From Desulfosalsimonas propionicica (GTDB lineage: Bacteria > Desulfobacterota > Desulfobacteria > Desulfobacterales > Desulfosalsimonadaceae): DNA of 49,051 bases. Positions 31,294-39,736 of this stretch are shown here, piece after piece. The notes beneath the pieces were generated by a model that worked only from the letters and a program-made list of their open reading frames with translations, searched no databases and was not told where the DNA came from. The position numbers and the translations under genes are program-made. The stretch spans positions 1-49,051 of the forward strand of contig NZ_JACDUS010000017.1 in the NCBI RefSeq assembly GCF_013761005.1. Direction: 5' to 3'. Numbering within the stretch: position 1 is the stretch's first letter; every line of letters begins with the position of its first letter.

Positions 31294-33018
31294 ATGGAAA
31301 CCGAACTCAGAAAAAAACATTTTAACAACCAGTGGAAATTGCCCCTGCTTCCGGACTATATCATGCGCTGGGCGGATCTGACGCCTGAAAGTGACTGCAT
31401 CGTCTTTGCTGACACCGGACGGGTCATCAGTTATCAGGAGTTTGACCGCTTAAGCGACCTGTATGCCATGCGCCTGAAAAAAATGGGGATCAAAAAGGAA
31501 GACATTGTGGTCACCCAGTTTCTGGCTGTGCCTGAATTTTACCTGCTGGTATACGGGTGCCTGAAAGCCGGGGCCATTATTTCCCCGCTGGATGTAAAAC
31601 AACAGGCCGGTGAAGTGATCCGGGATCTTGACAAAATTGAGCCAAAAGCGTTTTTCTGCCTGGGCAAAACCCACATCCGCGATTTTTCAGAAGTTGCCGC
31701 GGAAGTAAAGGGAAACTGCCCGTATGTGGACCATATTGTCCAATTGTCGTCCACGGCAGACGGCACTGACATCATTGAAGGGGCGCAGGATTTTAACAAA
31801 CTCTTTGATGAAAACACTCTGGCTGAATTGGGCAGCGATGATGCACTGGTCAATGAATTGCGAAGCGACTATGATGCCCTCTCCCCCCGTGATCCCGCCC
31901 TGATTATCTTTACCACCGGCACCACCGGCGCGCCCAAGCCGGCACTCATGTCCCATTTGAGCATAATGACAAACAATGCCGTATTTTCCAGGGGCGTCGG
32001 GCTATACGGCACTGATTACCGTTTTCTAAACATCATGCCCACCAGCCATGTGGCCGGCACAGCCCAGGGTCCCATGACAGCCTGGTTCTGCGGCGGGGCC
32101 ATTATAACCGTAAGCATGTTTGAACCCGCCAAGGCCCTGGCTGCGGTGGAAAAGTACAAGGCCACATTTTTCGGCGGGGTTCCCACCATGTTCAGAATGG
32201 TCTGGGCGCTTCCGGACTACAAGGATTACGACTTAAGCAGCCTCAGATATTCTCTTTACGGCGGAAGCGCCGTAGACACGGCCTTTTTAAAAGAAATGGC
32301 CAAAATGTCGCCCACGTTTGGAACAGCCCTGGGAATGACGGAATGTTCCGGTTATTTTACATGCACGCCAAAGGGGATTTCCGTGGAAGAAATGGCCGGC
32401 CAGGTGGGCCAGTTTTACCCGGAACTGGCCATGGTGACCATCAGGGAACCAATGAATGAAGACCGCACGGCCGGTCAGCAACTCCAGGACGGCCAGGCCG
32501 GAGAAATATGCGTCCAGGGCGACGTGGTGTTTTCAGGCTATTACAACAATCCTGAGGCGACCGCCAAAACCATATCCAGAGAGGGCATCCTTTATACCGG
32601 GGACATGGGTTATCTGCAAAACATGGGCAGTTATAAGGCCCTTGTTTTTTCAGGCCGGCGCAAGTTCGTCATCAAGCCCAAAGGCTATCTGGTCTTTCCC
32701 GATGAAGTGGCTGACTTTCTGGCCCGGCATCCGGATATCGCCGAGGCTCAGGTGGTGGGCGTGCCGCACAAAATGTATGAGGACGGGGTATTTGCCTTTG
32801 TCCGGCCCAGATCCGGCGAAACAATCAATACCCAGGCCGTGTTTGATTACTGCAAAGGCATGGCCTCATATAAACGACCCATTCACATCGAAGTCTGGCC
32901 GGCTGACGAGCAATTTCCCTTAAACAAGACAGGAAAAGTCGATGCCATGGCCCTTATTGAAAAGGCCCGGTCCATCACTGAACAACTGCGGCAAAAAGGC
33001 GGCTGGGACGCAGCATAA
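31294..33018 (+). CDS. Acyl-CoA synthetase (AMP-forming)
   Basis: A 574-residue ANL-superfamily ligase that makes an acyl-AMP and then an acyl-CoA. P-loop IIFTTGTTGAPKPALMSH (around residue 205), A5-like YGGSAVDTAF and GTALGMTECSGY, A7-like LYTGDMGYL, A8 SGRRKFVIKPKGYLVFP, and the C-terminal catalytic Lys in FPLNKTGKVD. The substrate is probably a medium- or long-chain or aromatic acid; it cannot be decided from sequence. ATG 31294 is the start: homology begins there, and the frame upstream runs only through MITE copy 5. Short-chain dehydrogenase nearby may be part of the same degradation route. Confidence 0.92.
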   Translation: METELRKKHFNNQWKLPLLPDYIMRWADLTPESDCIVFADTGRVISYQEFDRLSDLYAMRLKKMGIKKEDIVVTQFLAVPEFYLLVYGCLKAGAIISPLDVKQQAGEVIRDLDKIEPKAFFCLGKTHIRDFSEVAAEVKGNCPYVDHIVQLSSTADGTDIIEGAQDFNKLFDENTLAELGSDDALVNELRSDYDALSPRDPALIIFTTGTTGAPKPALMSHLSIMTNNAVFSRGVGLYGTDYRFLNIMPTSHVAGTAQGPMTAWFCGGAIITVSMFEPAKALAAVEKYKATFFGGVPTMFRMVWALPDYKDYDLSSLRYSLYGGSAVDTAFLKEMAKMSPTFGTALGMTECSGYFTCTPKGISVEEMAGQVGQFYPELAMVTIREPMNEDRTAGQQLQDGQAGEICVQGDVVFSGYYNNPEATAKTISREGILYTGDMGYLQNMGSYKALVFSGRRKFVIKPKGYLVFPDEVADFLARHPDIAEAQVVGVPHKMYEDGVFAFVRPRSGETINTQAVFDYCKGMASYKRPIHIEVWPADEQFPLNKTGKVDAMALIEKARSITEQLRQKGGWDAA

Positions 33019-33110
33019 CCACAGGCGGATTTCAAAATGGCGGAGTCCGGCAAAACCGCCTTGACTTTGGGGCAGCCATAAGCAACAAATATGCAGGGTT
33101 TCTTTTGAAT

Positions 33111-33261
33111 GATGGCACCGTAAAAAGTCTGACTTTAGATGGTGCCGAAAAAAGTTCAAGATCAAGGCTTGCGCAATTTCGAAGAATGCAGCGTACTTAT
33201 CTGCACGTGAAATTCTGAGAAATTGCGCGTAACGCAGATATTGGACTTTTACGGCGCCATC
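33111..33261 (+). mobile_element. MITE-like element, copy 6
   Basis: A 151-bp element, ends GATGGCACCGTAAAAAGTC and GACTTTTACGGCGCCATC. TTTGAAT is duplicated on both sides (33104-33110 and 33262-33268). Same orientation as copies 1 and 4. It ends 32 bp before the ATG of the CMD-family gene. Confidence 0.9.
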
Positions 33262-33293
33262 TTTGAATCATCAGTGAAAAAGGAGAAGAGCAT

Positions 33294-33638
33294 ATGTCGG
33301 AAAGTCAGGTGGCGCTCAACAAGAACCGCGCAAAAAACCTCGGCCGGTTTGCTGAAGTCATGCCGGAGACTGCAAAACAGATCAAGGCCCAGATGGACGA
33401 GGCCTACAAGGACGGGGCCCTTGACACCAAGACCAAGCGACTCATGGCCATGGCCGTGGCCCTCGGCGCCGGATGCAGAAACTGCGTGCTGGGCCACGCC
33501 ATGGGTGCCCTGGATAAAGGGGCTACCAAGGAAGAAATCCTGGAGACCCTGGCGGTGGTCACCAGTATGAGAGGCACTACCGGGGTGGCCGAATCCCTGC
33601 GGGTTATCCAGTTGCTCGACGAACTCGAAATGCTGTAG
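33294..33638 (+). CDS. Carboxymuconolactone decarboxylase (AhpD-like) family protein
   Basis: A 114-residue all-helical protein of the CMD family. The redox motif GAGCRNCVLGHAMGAL gives Cys61-x-x-Cys64 and His68, the AhpD proton-relay pattern, followed by KGATKEEILETLAVVTSMRG. Such proteins act as small thiol peroxidase/disulfide reductase components; some Desulfobacterota homologues carry Sec here, but this one has two Cys codons. AAAGGAGAAGAG precedes the ATG. MITE copy 6 lies directly upstream. The DUF45 peptidase gene follows after 9 bp, so they are co-transcribed. Confidence 0.92.
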   Translation: MSESQVALNKNRAKNLGRFAEVMPETAKQIKAQMDEAYKDGALDTKTKRLMAMAVALGAGCRNCVLGHAMGALDKGATKEEILETLAVVTSMRGTTGVAESLRVIQLLDELEML

Positions 33639-33647
33639 ACAAGCGGC

Positions 33648-34397
33648 ATGGGGGCAAAACTTCAAAACAGCGGGATACGAAAAACAACTATAGAAATCGC
33701 CGAAATCCCGGTGGCGATTTTTCGCAAAAACGTCAAAAACCTCAATATCCGGGTCTATCCCCCGGACGGAACAGTACGGGTTTCTGCTCCGCTGCAGATG
33801 GCCGACCATGCCGTGCGCGCAGCCATTGCCGCCCGGCTTCCCTGGATCCGGCAAAAACGGCACAATTTTGCCAGACAAGTGCAGGCGCCTGTCCCGGAAG
33901 CGGTCACCGGGGAAGTTCATTCTTTTCAGGGGCGGGCCCTGCACCTCAAGCTGGTAGAACGGCCCGGCCGCAGCCGGGCGTGTCTGGCTGATGCGGCCAC
34001 ACTGGAGCTGCAGGTGCCGCCGCAAACCCATGCGGCCCGGCGGCTGCGGATTCTGGAAAACTGGTATCGCAAACAGTTGGGCCAACAAATCCCGGATCTT
34101 GTGCAAAAATGGGAGCCCATCATTGGCGTCCGGGTGGCCGAAGCCCGGATCCGGCGCATGAAGACCCGCTGGGGAAGCTGCAATATCGAAAAAAAGCGCA
34201 TCTGGCTCAACCTGGAACTGATCAAAAAACCGGCATCCTGCCTGGAATATGTAGTGGTCCACGAAATGACGCACTTGCTGGAACAAAACCATACAAAGCG
34301 GTTCTACGCCCTGATGGATCGGTTTCTGCCGGATTGGCGGCCGAGTCGCGATGAACTGGACCAATGGCCCATGGCCCGGACGGGGCAAAGTGATTGA
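33648..34397 (+). CDS. DUF45/YgjP-like zinc metallopeptidase
   Basis: A 249-residue protein of the YgjP-like (DUF45, SprT-related) family. Zinc site HEMTH (205-209) with third ligand His215 in LEQNHTKRF, and the upstream family motif RMKTRWGSC (170-178). The N-terminal half is the usual beta-rich part (FRKNVKNLNIRVYPPDG). Predicted cytosolic; the biological substrate is unknown. It follows the CMD gene by 9 bp and ends 18 bp from the convergent lipoprotein gene. Confidence 0.9.
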   Translation: MGAKLQNSGIRKTTIEIAEIPVAIFRKNVKNLNIRVYPPDGTVRVSAPLQMADHAVRAAIAARLPWIRQKRHNFARQVQAPVPEAVTGEVHSFQGRALHLKLVERPGRSRACLADAATLELQVPPQTHAARRLRILENWYRKQLGQQIPDLVQKWEPIIGVRVAEARIRRMKTRWGSCNIEKKRIWLNLELIKKPASCLEYVVVHEMTHLLEQNHTKRFYALMDRFLPDWRPSRDELDQWPMARTGQSD

Positions 34398-34415
34398 ACC
34401 AGGCGGCAGGCCATG

Positions 34416-34928
34416 TCACTGCGTGTTTTCCATGTCCTGGATTTTTTTCTTCTGCTCCCGGGCCCGCTTTTGCCGGGCCGGATCGTCTCTGAGATACAAA
34501 ATGGCCATCTCGTTGAACCGGGCGGCCCGGTTGAGGTCCTTTTTCCCCAGCCAGGCTTGTGCAAGATAGAAATACGCCCGACCGTCTCCGGGGTGGATGC
34601 CCACGGCCCGTTCAAAAACGCGAATGGCCCTGTCATATTTCTTTTTTTGAATCAGCTCTTGTCCCCGGCGGATCAGGTTGTGGGATGCCGCCATGCGGTA
34701 ATCCTTACCCTCCCCCGAATCATCGGGCTTATCCTCGATTTCGGGAGCAGGCCCATCAATGGTTTCGTCAACAGGTATTTCGGGCGCGCTGCTGCGGGTT
34801 TGCCCCGGTCTGTCAGGCACCGGCTGGCGCCCGGCACAGGCAGATAACATCATCATCCCGGCCATAAGCAGGATACAGAAGGCGGGCCGGTCCAGCAGAG
34901 ACTTATCGGAAAATATTGGAGAAGCCAT
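34416..34928 (-). CDS. TPR-containing lipoprotein
   Basis: A 170-residue protein with a type II signal peptide (lipobox LSAC, Cys about residue 31), a Pro/Glu/Asp-rich linker and one to two TPR units (NLIRRGQELIQKKKYDRAIRVFERAVGIHPGDGRAYFYLAQAWLG in part) ending in a charged helix. It overlaps the end of the PBP1B gene by 26 bp, so translation is coupled. A periplasmic partner that regulates the bifunctional penicillin-binding protein, in the manner of LpoA/LpoB, is an attractive inference but is based only on gene order and location. ATG 34928 is preferred to an adjacent TTG. Confidence 0.85.
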   Translation of the reverse strand: MASPIFSDKSLLDRPAFCILLMAGMMMLSACAGRQPVPDRPGQTRSSAPEIPVDETIDGPAPEIEDKPDDSGEGKDYRMAASHNLIRRGQELIQKKKYDRAIRVFERAVGIHPGDGRAYFYLAQAWLGKKDLNRAARFNEMAILYLRDDPARQKRAREQKKKIQDMENTQ

Positions 34929-37203
34929 CAAACGTCCTTTTCAGCACATTGTCGGGTTTGTGAATCTGACATGTTTTTTCCGGCTGGTTGGTCTCCAGAA
35001 AATATTCCTCATATTTCTCCGGGCATTGCATGGATTCTGCCAGCTGCCCGGTTTGCCGGCACACTTTTTTTTTTACCACACCCGGCGGCATGGTAAACGG
35101 CTGGCCTGAAACATAGCCGGGCATGGCTTTGACCAGGTCTGCAAAAATGGGCAGCGCGGCCCCTGATCCCGTTGTCATCACCGGATCCCCGTTGTCAAAG
35201 CCCACCCATACCAATGCCAGAAAATCCGGCGTGTAACCGATAAACCAGGCATCCCGGTACCCGTTGGTGGTCCCGGTTTTGCCGGCCAGGGGGAAATCCA
35301 CCCCCATTTTTCCAAGGGCGCTTGCGGTTCCGCCGGTGACAACGGACTGGAGCATGGAAGTCACCAGAAAAGCTTTGGCCGGTGACATCACGGCATTGAT
35401 GTCCATGTGCCGCTGAACCAGGATATTGTCCGCTTCATCGGCCACATCCCGGACCGAAAGGGCAAAGGGTTGAACCCCGTCTGCGGCAAACGCGCAATAG
35501 GCCCTTGCCAGTTCCAGGGGAGTGACCTCAAAGGATCCCAGGGCGATGGACGGATAGGGCTGCATGGGTCCCGAAAAATCAAATTTTTCCGCCTGCGCCA
35601 CCACCTTTTCCGGCCCGCCCCGAATCACCATGTCCACGGCCGCCCGGTTGCATGAATATTTGATCATGTCGCGCACAGAAATCCGTTTTCCGGGAATATC
35701 ACCGAAATTCTCCGGGGTCCACGGCTTGCCGTCAACCATGTAAGTGGTTCTTTGATTGGACAGCAGATCCGAGGGCTTAAACCGGTCAAGCAGTGCGGAG
35801 ACGGCAATGGGCTTAAAACAGCTTCCGGGCTGCCGGCGTGCCCGGGTGACCCGGTTGAACTGGGTTTCGGCATAATTGCGCCCTCCGGCCATGGCCAGGA
35901 TGTTGCCGGTCCGGGGCTGGATCACCACCACGGCACCCTGGAGCTTTTTTGCCGGGTCCTGGCGCACAAGGGCGGGAATGGATTTTTCCAGCCGGGCCAG
36001 GCCGTTTTCAAGGGCTTTTTCAGCCGCCGCCTGAACCCCGGTGTCCAGGGTGGTGTAGATGGAAAAGCCCATGCTGGAAAGGATGTCTTTGCTGTAGAGT
36101 TCGTTTAGCTGCCGGGACACATAGTCGAGAAAATACGGGGCCTGACGTCTGTATTTCTCAAACCCGGCGGTGCTGACAGGCGCGTCTATGGCTTTTTCCA
36201 GCTGCGCCTCGCTGATAAACCCCAGATCGTGCATGGCCTCAAGCACCTGGTTCCGCCGGCCCTTGCATTCCTCACGGTGGGTGTAGGGGGAAAGAAGATT
36301 GGGGCTTTTGATAATTCCGGCAATCAAAGCGGATTCAGCCAGGGTGAGGTTTTCCACTTTTTTGCCGAAATAAAAATAAGCCGCCTCCCCCACGCCGTTA
36401 ATCGAGGCCGATCCTTTCTGGCCCAGATAAATCTCGTTTAAATAAATTTCAAGGATTTCGTCCTTGTTGTAGTTGGCCTCAATGGCCAGGGTGATGAAAA
36501 GTTCATGAAACTTGCGCCGAAAGGTTCGCTCGTGGGTGAGAAAATAATTCTTGGCCAACTGCTGGGTCAGGGTGGATCCGCCCTGGCGTATGGAGAAATG
36601 ACGAATATTGGTATACATGGCCCGAAGGATGCTCACCGGGTCAATGCCGAAATGCGAGTAAAACCGGTTGTCTTCAGCCGCCACAACCGCGTCTGCAAGA
36701 TGGCCGGGAATATTGTCAATGGATACCACCCGCCGCAGTTCCCGCTCTTTTCCGAAAAATTCCATCAGGACTTCCGGGCCCAGTTCCACCAGGGGCAGGT
36801 TTTCGTCCGTATCGGTGCGGCGGATTTGGCGAATCCGGCTTTTCCGGATTTCAAGGACAGCAGCAAACCCCCGGCGATTTTTCTCCGGCAGCTGCAGATC
36901 CTTGAAATAAATTTCCAGTCCGGAGCCGGCAAACCGGTACCCGCCCTTTTTTTCCGGACTTTTGGCTTTTGCCTGATATCCGAGTTTTCGCAATTTTTTC
37001 TCAAGCGCAGCAGGATCCACCTGCTTGCCCGGAAAAAGCATTGTGGTGTCGGAATAAATGGTTGAGGGAATGGCCCATCTCCGCCCGGAAAATCTTTCTT
37101 CAATCTGTCCGGACAGGTACCAGCAATAGCCAAAAGAAAACACCAAAACCAGGATCATCAGCAGGCAGAAACCGAAAAACAATTTTTTCAACATTGAAAC
37201 CAT
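34903..37203 (-). CDS. mrcB: Bifunctional penicillin-binding protein 1B
   Basis: A 766-residue class A PBP. Membrane anchor (8-30), UB2H-like domain (about 60-150), GT51 glycosyltransferase with catalytic Glu177 (AAEDNRFYSHFGID) and RQGGSTLTQQLAKN, then a transpeptidase with Ser461-x-x-Lys464 (GSCFKP), SCN (517-519) and KTG (642-644). It polymerises and cross-links peptidoglycan in the periplasm. The C-terminus beyond the transpeptidase carries two Cys (KVCRQTGQLAESMQC), possibly a disulfide. It is followed by, and overlaps, the TPR lipoprotein gene. No strong ribosome site at ATG 37203; a second ATG three codons on is possible. Confidence 0.95.
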   Translation of the reverse strand: MVSMLKKLFFGFCLLMILVLVFSFGYCWYLSGQIEERFSGRRWAIPSTIYSDTTMLFPGKQVDPAALEKKLRKLGYQAKAKSPEKKGGYRFAGSGLEIYFKDLQLPEKNRRGFAAVLEIRKSRIRQIRRTDTDENLPLVELGPEVLMEFFGKERELRRVVSIDNIPGHLADAVVAAEDNRFYSHFGIDPVSILRAMYTNIRHFSIRQGGSTLTQQLAKNYFLTHERTFRRKFHELFITLAIEANYNKDEILEIYLNEIYLGQKGSASINGVGEAAYFYFGKKVENLTLAESALIAGIIKSPNLLSPYTHREECKGRRNQVLEAMHDLGFISEAQLEKAIDAPVSTAGFEKYRRQAPYFLDYVSRQLNELYSKDILSSMGFSIYTTLDTGVQAAAEKALENGLARLEKSIPALVRQDPAKKLQGAVVVIQPRTGNILAMAGGRNYAETQFNRVTRARRQPGSCFKPIAVSALLDRFKPSDLLSNQRTTYMVDGKPWTPENFGDIPGKRISVRDMIKYSCNRAAVDMVIRGGPEKVVAQAEKFDFSGPMQPYPSIALGSFEVTPLELARAYCAFAADGVQPFALSVRDVADEADNILVQRHMDINAVMSPAKAFLVTSMLQSVVTGGTASALGKMGVDFPLAGKTGTTNGYRDAWFIGYTPDFLALVWVGFDNGDPVMTTGSGAALPIFADLVKAMPGYVSGQPFTMPPGVVKKKVCRQTGQLAESMQCPEKYEEYFLETNQPEKTCQIHKPDNVLKRTFDGFSNIFR

Positions 37204-37405
37204 AGAAAGATAGGGGTGAAATCGTTTTTTCCTGCCGGATTATTTACGAAAACCCGGAAAAAGGAAAGTAAAAATTGAAAATGCCGGGACCAAAACAATG
37301 TTTTGGATTCAAAGGTTCGGCACGGAAATATAGTTTGATCTCAGTGCTGCCTATGATAAAAGAGGGGGCCACAGTGTCAAGCCAAATAAAAAGGAGAATC
37401 CGCCC
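37204..37405. promoter_or_regulatory. Divergent region between mrcB and uspA
   Basis: About 200 bp. CCAAAAC-AAT-GTTTTGG at 37290-37306 is a short palindrome that could be an operator. AAAAAGGAG lies before the uspA ATG. No clear -35/-10 pair stands out. Confidence 0.4.
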
Positions 37406-37927
37406 ATGAAAATCCGGAATATGGACATAAAAACCATCCTTTACACCACGGACCTGTCAGATACCGCTCTGCATGCCTTTTCCTACGCAGCCAGCTTTGC
37501 AGATGCATATAATTCAAGGCTGATTATTCTTCACGTAATTGAGGATTACCCGGCCATAGAGCCTTCACTGAAAAATCTGTTGCATGAAGAGCAATGGAAA
37601 GCAATCAAGGAAAAGCATATCCGGGATACCCGGGAGACACTCAGCGGCAAAAGCCGCGACAACCGGATCGTTCAGGAAGTCCTGACCCGATTTTCGGAAA
37701 ACGCCAAGGCCGGCCGGTACGGCAAGACTGCGGCAAGCGATGAGGTGATGGTTTTGTTCGGCAACCCTGTTGAAAAAATCATAGAAACATCAAAAGAAAA
37801 AAACTGCGACCTCATCGTAATGGGCACGCACGGCCACGGCCTGCTCCAGAACCTTCTCGGAACGACGACCCACAAGGTTCTGTCGGAATCAAAGATACCC
37901 GTGGTGGCCGTTCCCATAGACCAGTGA
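37406..37927 (+). CDS. Universal stress protein (UspA family)
   Basis: A 173-residue cytosolic protein with the single Usp domain: TILYTTDLSDTALHAFSYAASFA at the N-terminus and the ATP-binding signature GTHGHGLLQNLLGTTTHKVL (G-x2-G-x9-G-T) near the end, so it belongs to the ATP-binding type. A middle insert (RETLSGKSRDNR...) is slightly longer than usual. AAAAAGGAG precedes the ATG. It lies 87 bp ahead of a DASS transporter on the same strand and may regulate it, as Usp proteins paired with transporters often do. Confidence 0.92.
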   Translation: MKIRNMDIKTILYTTDLSDTALHAFSYAASFADAYNSRLIILHVIEDYPAIEPSLKNLLHEEQWKAIKEKHIRDTRETLSGKSRDNRIVQEVLTRFSENAKAGRYGKTAASDEVMVLFGNPVEKIIETSKEKNCDLIVMGTHGHGLLQNLLGTTTHKVLSESKIPVVAVPIDQ

Positions 37928-38014
37928 TGCAGCAGGGTCGCTTCAGCCGCCCCCCTTACGGTTTGCGTTGAAAAAAAACAAAATTTGGCATCTTTTAAAC
38001 AAGGGACGATCACA

Positions 38015-39736
38015 ATGGACAGCTTCACCGGATCTGCAAACAATTTTTGGTCTTACCTGTGGCATCTGCACGTGCAAACCAAGAACATGTTTGCCTTTCG
38101 CTTTCCCTCAACATTTCTGAGCACAACGGCAGACAACGGGACGGAAAAACACGAGGCGGATTTTTCCGAGGATGTACTTCCGGCCGGAAGCGGAGACGAT
38201 TCCGCAGGACACGGGGGAAACGGTGGCAAGGACCCTGGCGATTATACCCATTACAGCGCCCGGCAGAAAATCGGGCTGCTTGCCGGGCCTTTGCTTTTTT
38301 TGGCAATTTTTCTGATGTCCACTCCCGAGGGCATGACCCCTGAAGCCCATGCCGTACTGGCAAGCACTGCATGGATTGCCGTATGGTGGATATCCGAGGC
38401 CATCCCCATACCTGCCACGGCTTTGCTGCCCATTGTACTGTTTCCGTTGACCGGGGCCATGAATACCTCCAGTGTTACGCCCTCTTACGCCAATCACCTG
38501 GTGTTTCTCTTCATGGGCGGCTTTATGATCGCCCTGGCCATGGAGAAATGGAATCTTCACAGGCGCATCGCCCTAAACATCATCCTGATGATCGGCTGCG
38601 GGCCCAAACGGATCATACTCGGATTCATGACGGCCACGGCCTTTCTTTCCATGTGGATCTCCAACACCGCCACCACCATGATGATGGTGCCCATCGGACT
38701 TGCCGTTATACAACAGTTTGCCGTGCTGATAAAAAAAGAAAAGCTGGATGTAAACGTATCTCTTGGCAAATTCGCGTTCGGCACCGCCCTTATGCTGGGC
38801 ATCGCCTATTCGGCCTCCATCGGAGGCGTTGCAACCCTGATTGGCACCCCTCCCAATGCGGTGTTTGCAGGCGTGGTCAAGGAAATGTACAACCAGGAAA
38901 TCGGTTTCGGGCAATGGATGACCTACGGCGTGCCACTGGCCGTGGTATCGCTTCTTTTCTGCTGGTACTACCTGACCCATTTTGCCTTTAAAATCACATT
39001 CAAAGAACTTCCCGGCGGGCAGGATCTCATCCGCCGGGAACTCGGTGAGCTCGGACGGATCGGCAAAGAAGAGCTGCACGTGCTCATTGTGTTTGCCTCG
39101 GTTGCGTTTCTGTGGCTGGTCCGGGGTTTTCTGCTTTCGGATATATTTCCGGGCATGAGCGATGCCACCATTGCCATACTTGGGGCGCTGGTGCTTTTTG
39201 CATGGCCGGTTGACCTCAAAAAAGGGCGTTTCCTTCTGGACTGGAAGACAATGAACAGGCTGCCCTGGGGAATTCTCATTCTTTTCGGGGGCGGCTTTGC
39301 CATTGCCGGCGGATTTTCCGAAACCGGGCTCGCCGAATGGATCGCCATGCGGCTCAAAGTTTTGGAAGAGGCGCCGATGGTGCTCATTGTCTGCGCAGTG
39401 ATTACCATGGCCATATTTTTAACGGAAATCACATCCAATACCGCCACATCGACCATGCTGATGCCGGTTATGGCGGCCATGGCCCTGGCCATGGGCATGC
39501 ATCCCTACGCGCTGATGGCAACCGCGGCGCTGTCCTGCTCGTTTGCCTTCATGCTGCCGGTGGCAACACCGCCCAACGCCATTGTTTTTGCCAGCGGTTA
39601 CATAACCATACCACAGATGGCCAGAGCAGGGGTGTACATGAACCTGTTCGGCATCATTATCGTTACGGTGCTGACCATTTACTACCTGGCATGGGTCTGG
39701 GGTATCGACTTGATGAGCGTGCCTATCTGGGCATAG
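38015..39736 (+). CDS. DASS-family (SLC13) Na+:dicarboxylate/sulfate symporter
   Basis: A 573-residue transporter with about 11-12 helices and the two inverted-repeat Na+-binding motifs SNTATT (MWISNTATTMMMVPIG) and SNTATS (EITSNTATSTMLMPV), plus GTPPNAV and ATPPNAI. It brings in di- or tricarboxylates or sulfate with Na+. In a sulfate reducer either is useful; sequence alone does not decide. The first 75 residues are an unusual hydrophilic, acidic, His/Gly-rich head before helix 1. ATG 38015 has GGGA nine bases upstream. It is 87 bp after uspA. Its 3' end overlaps the convergent mscS by 14 bp. Confidence 0.92.
   Translation: MDSFTGSANNFWSYLWHLHVQTKNMFAFRFPSTFLSTTADNGTEKHEADFSEDVLPAGSGDDSAGHGGNGGKDPGDYTHYSARQKIGLLAGPLLFLAIFLMSTPEGMTPEAHAVLASTAWIAVWWISEAIPIPATALLPIVLFPLTGAMNTSSVTPSYANHLVFLFMGGFMIALAMEKWNLHRRIALNIILMIGCGPKRIILGFMTATAFLSMWISNTATTMMMVPIGLAVIQQFAVLIKKEKLDVNVSLGKFAFGTALMLGIAYSASIGGVATLIGTPPNAVFAGVVKEMYNQEIGFGQWMTYGVPLAVVSLLFCWYYLTHFAFKITFKELPGGQDLIRRELGELGRIGKEELHVLIVFASVAFLWLVRGFLLSDIFPGMSDATIAILGALVLFAWPVDLKKGRFLLDWKTMNRLPWGILILFGGGFAIAGGFSETGLAEWIAMRLKVLEEAPMVLIVCAVITMAIFLTEITSNTATSTMLMPVMAAMALAMGMHPYALMATAALSCSFAFMLPVATPPNAIVFASGYITIPQMARAGVYMNLFGIIIVTVLTIYYLAWVWGIDLMSVPIWA

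Noticed and set aside
1431-33261. The dispersed repeats as a CRISPR array or as REP sequences
   Set aside because: Copies are kilobases apart, in both orientations, have terminal inverted repeats and target duplications, so they are transposable elements; no cas genes are present.
33294-33638. A second selenoprotein in the CMD family gene
   Set aside because: Both positions of the CxxC motif are Cys codons and no in-frame UGA is present.
33249-34388. A 379-codon minus-strand frame
   Set aside because: It covers the CMD and DUF45 genes on the other strand, both of which have full motifs and ribosome sites.
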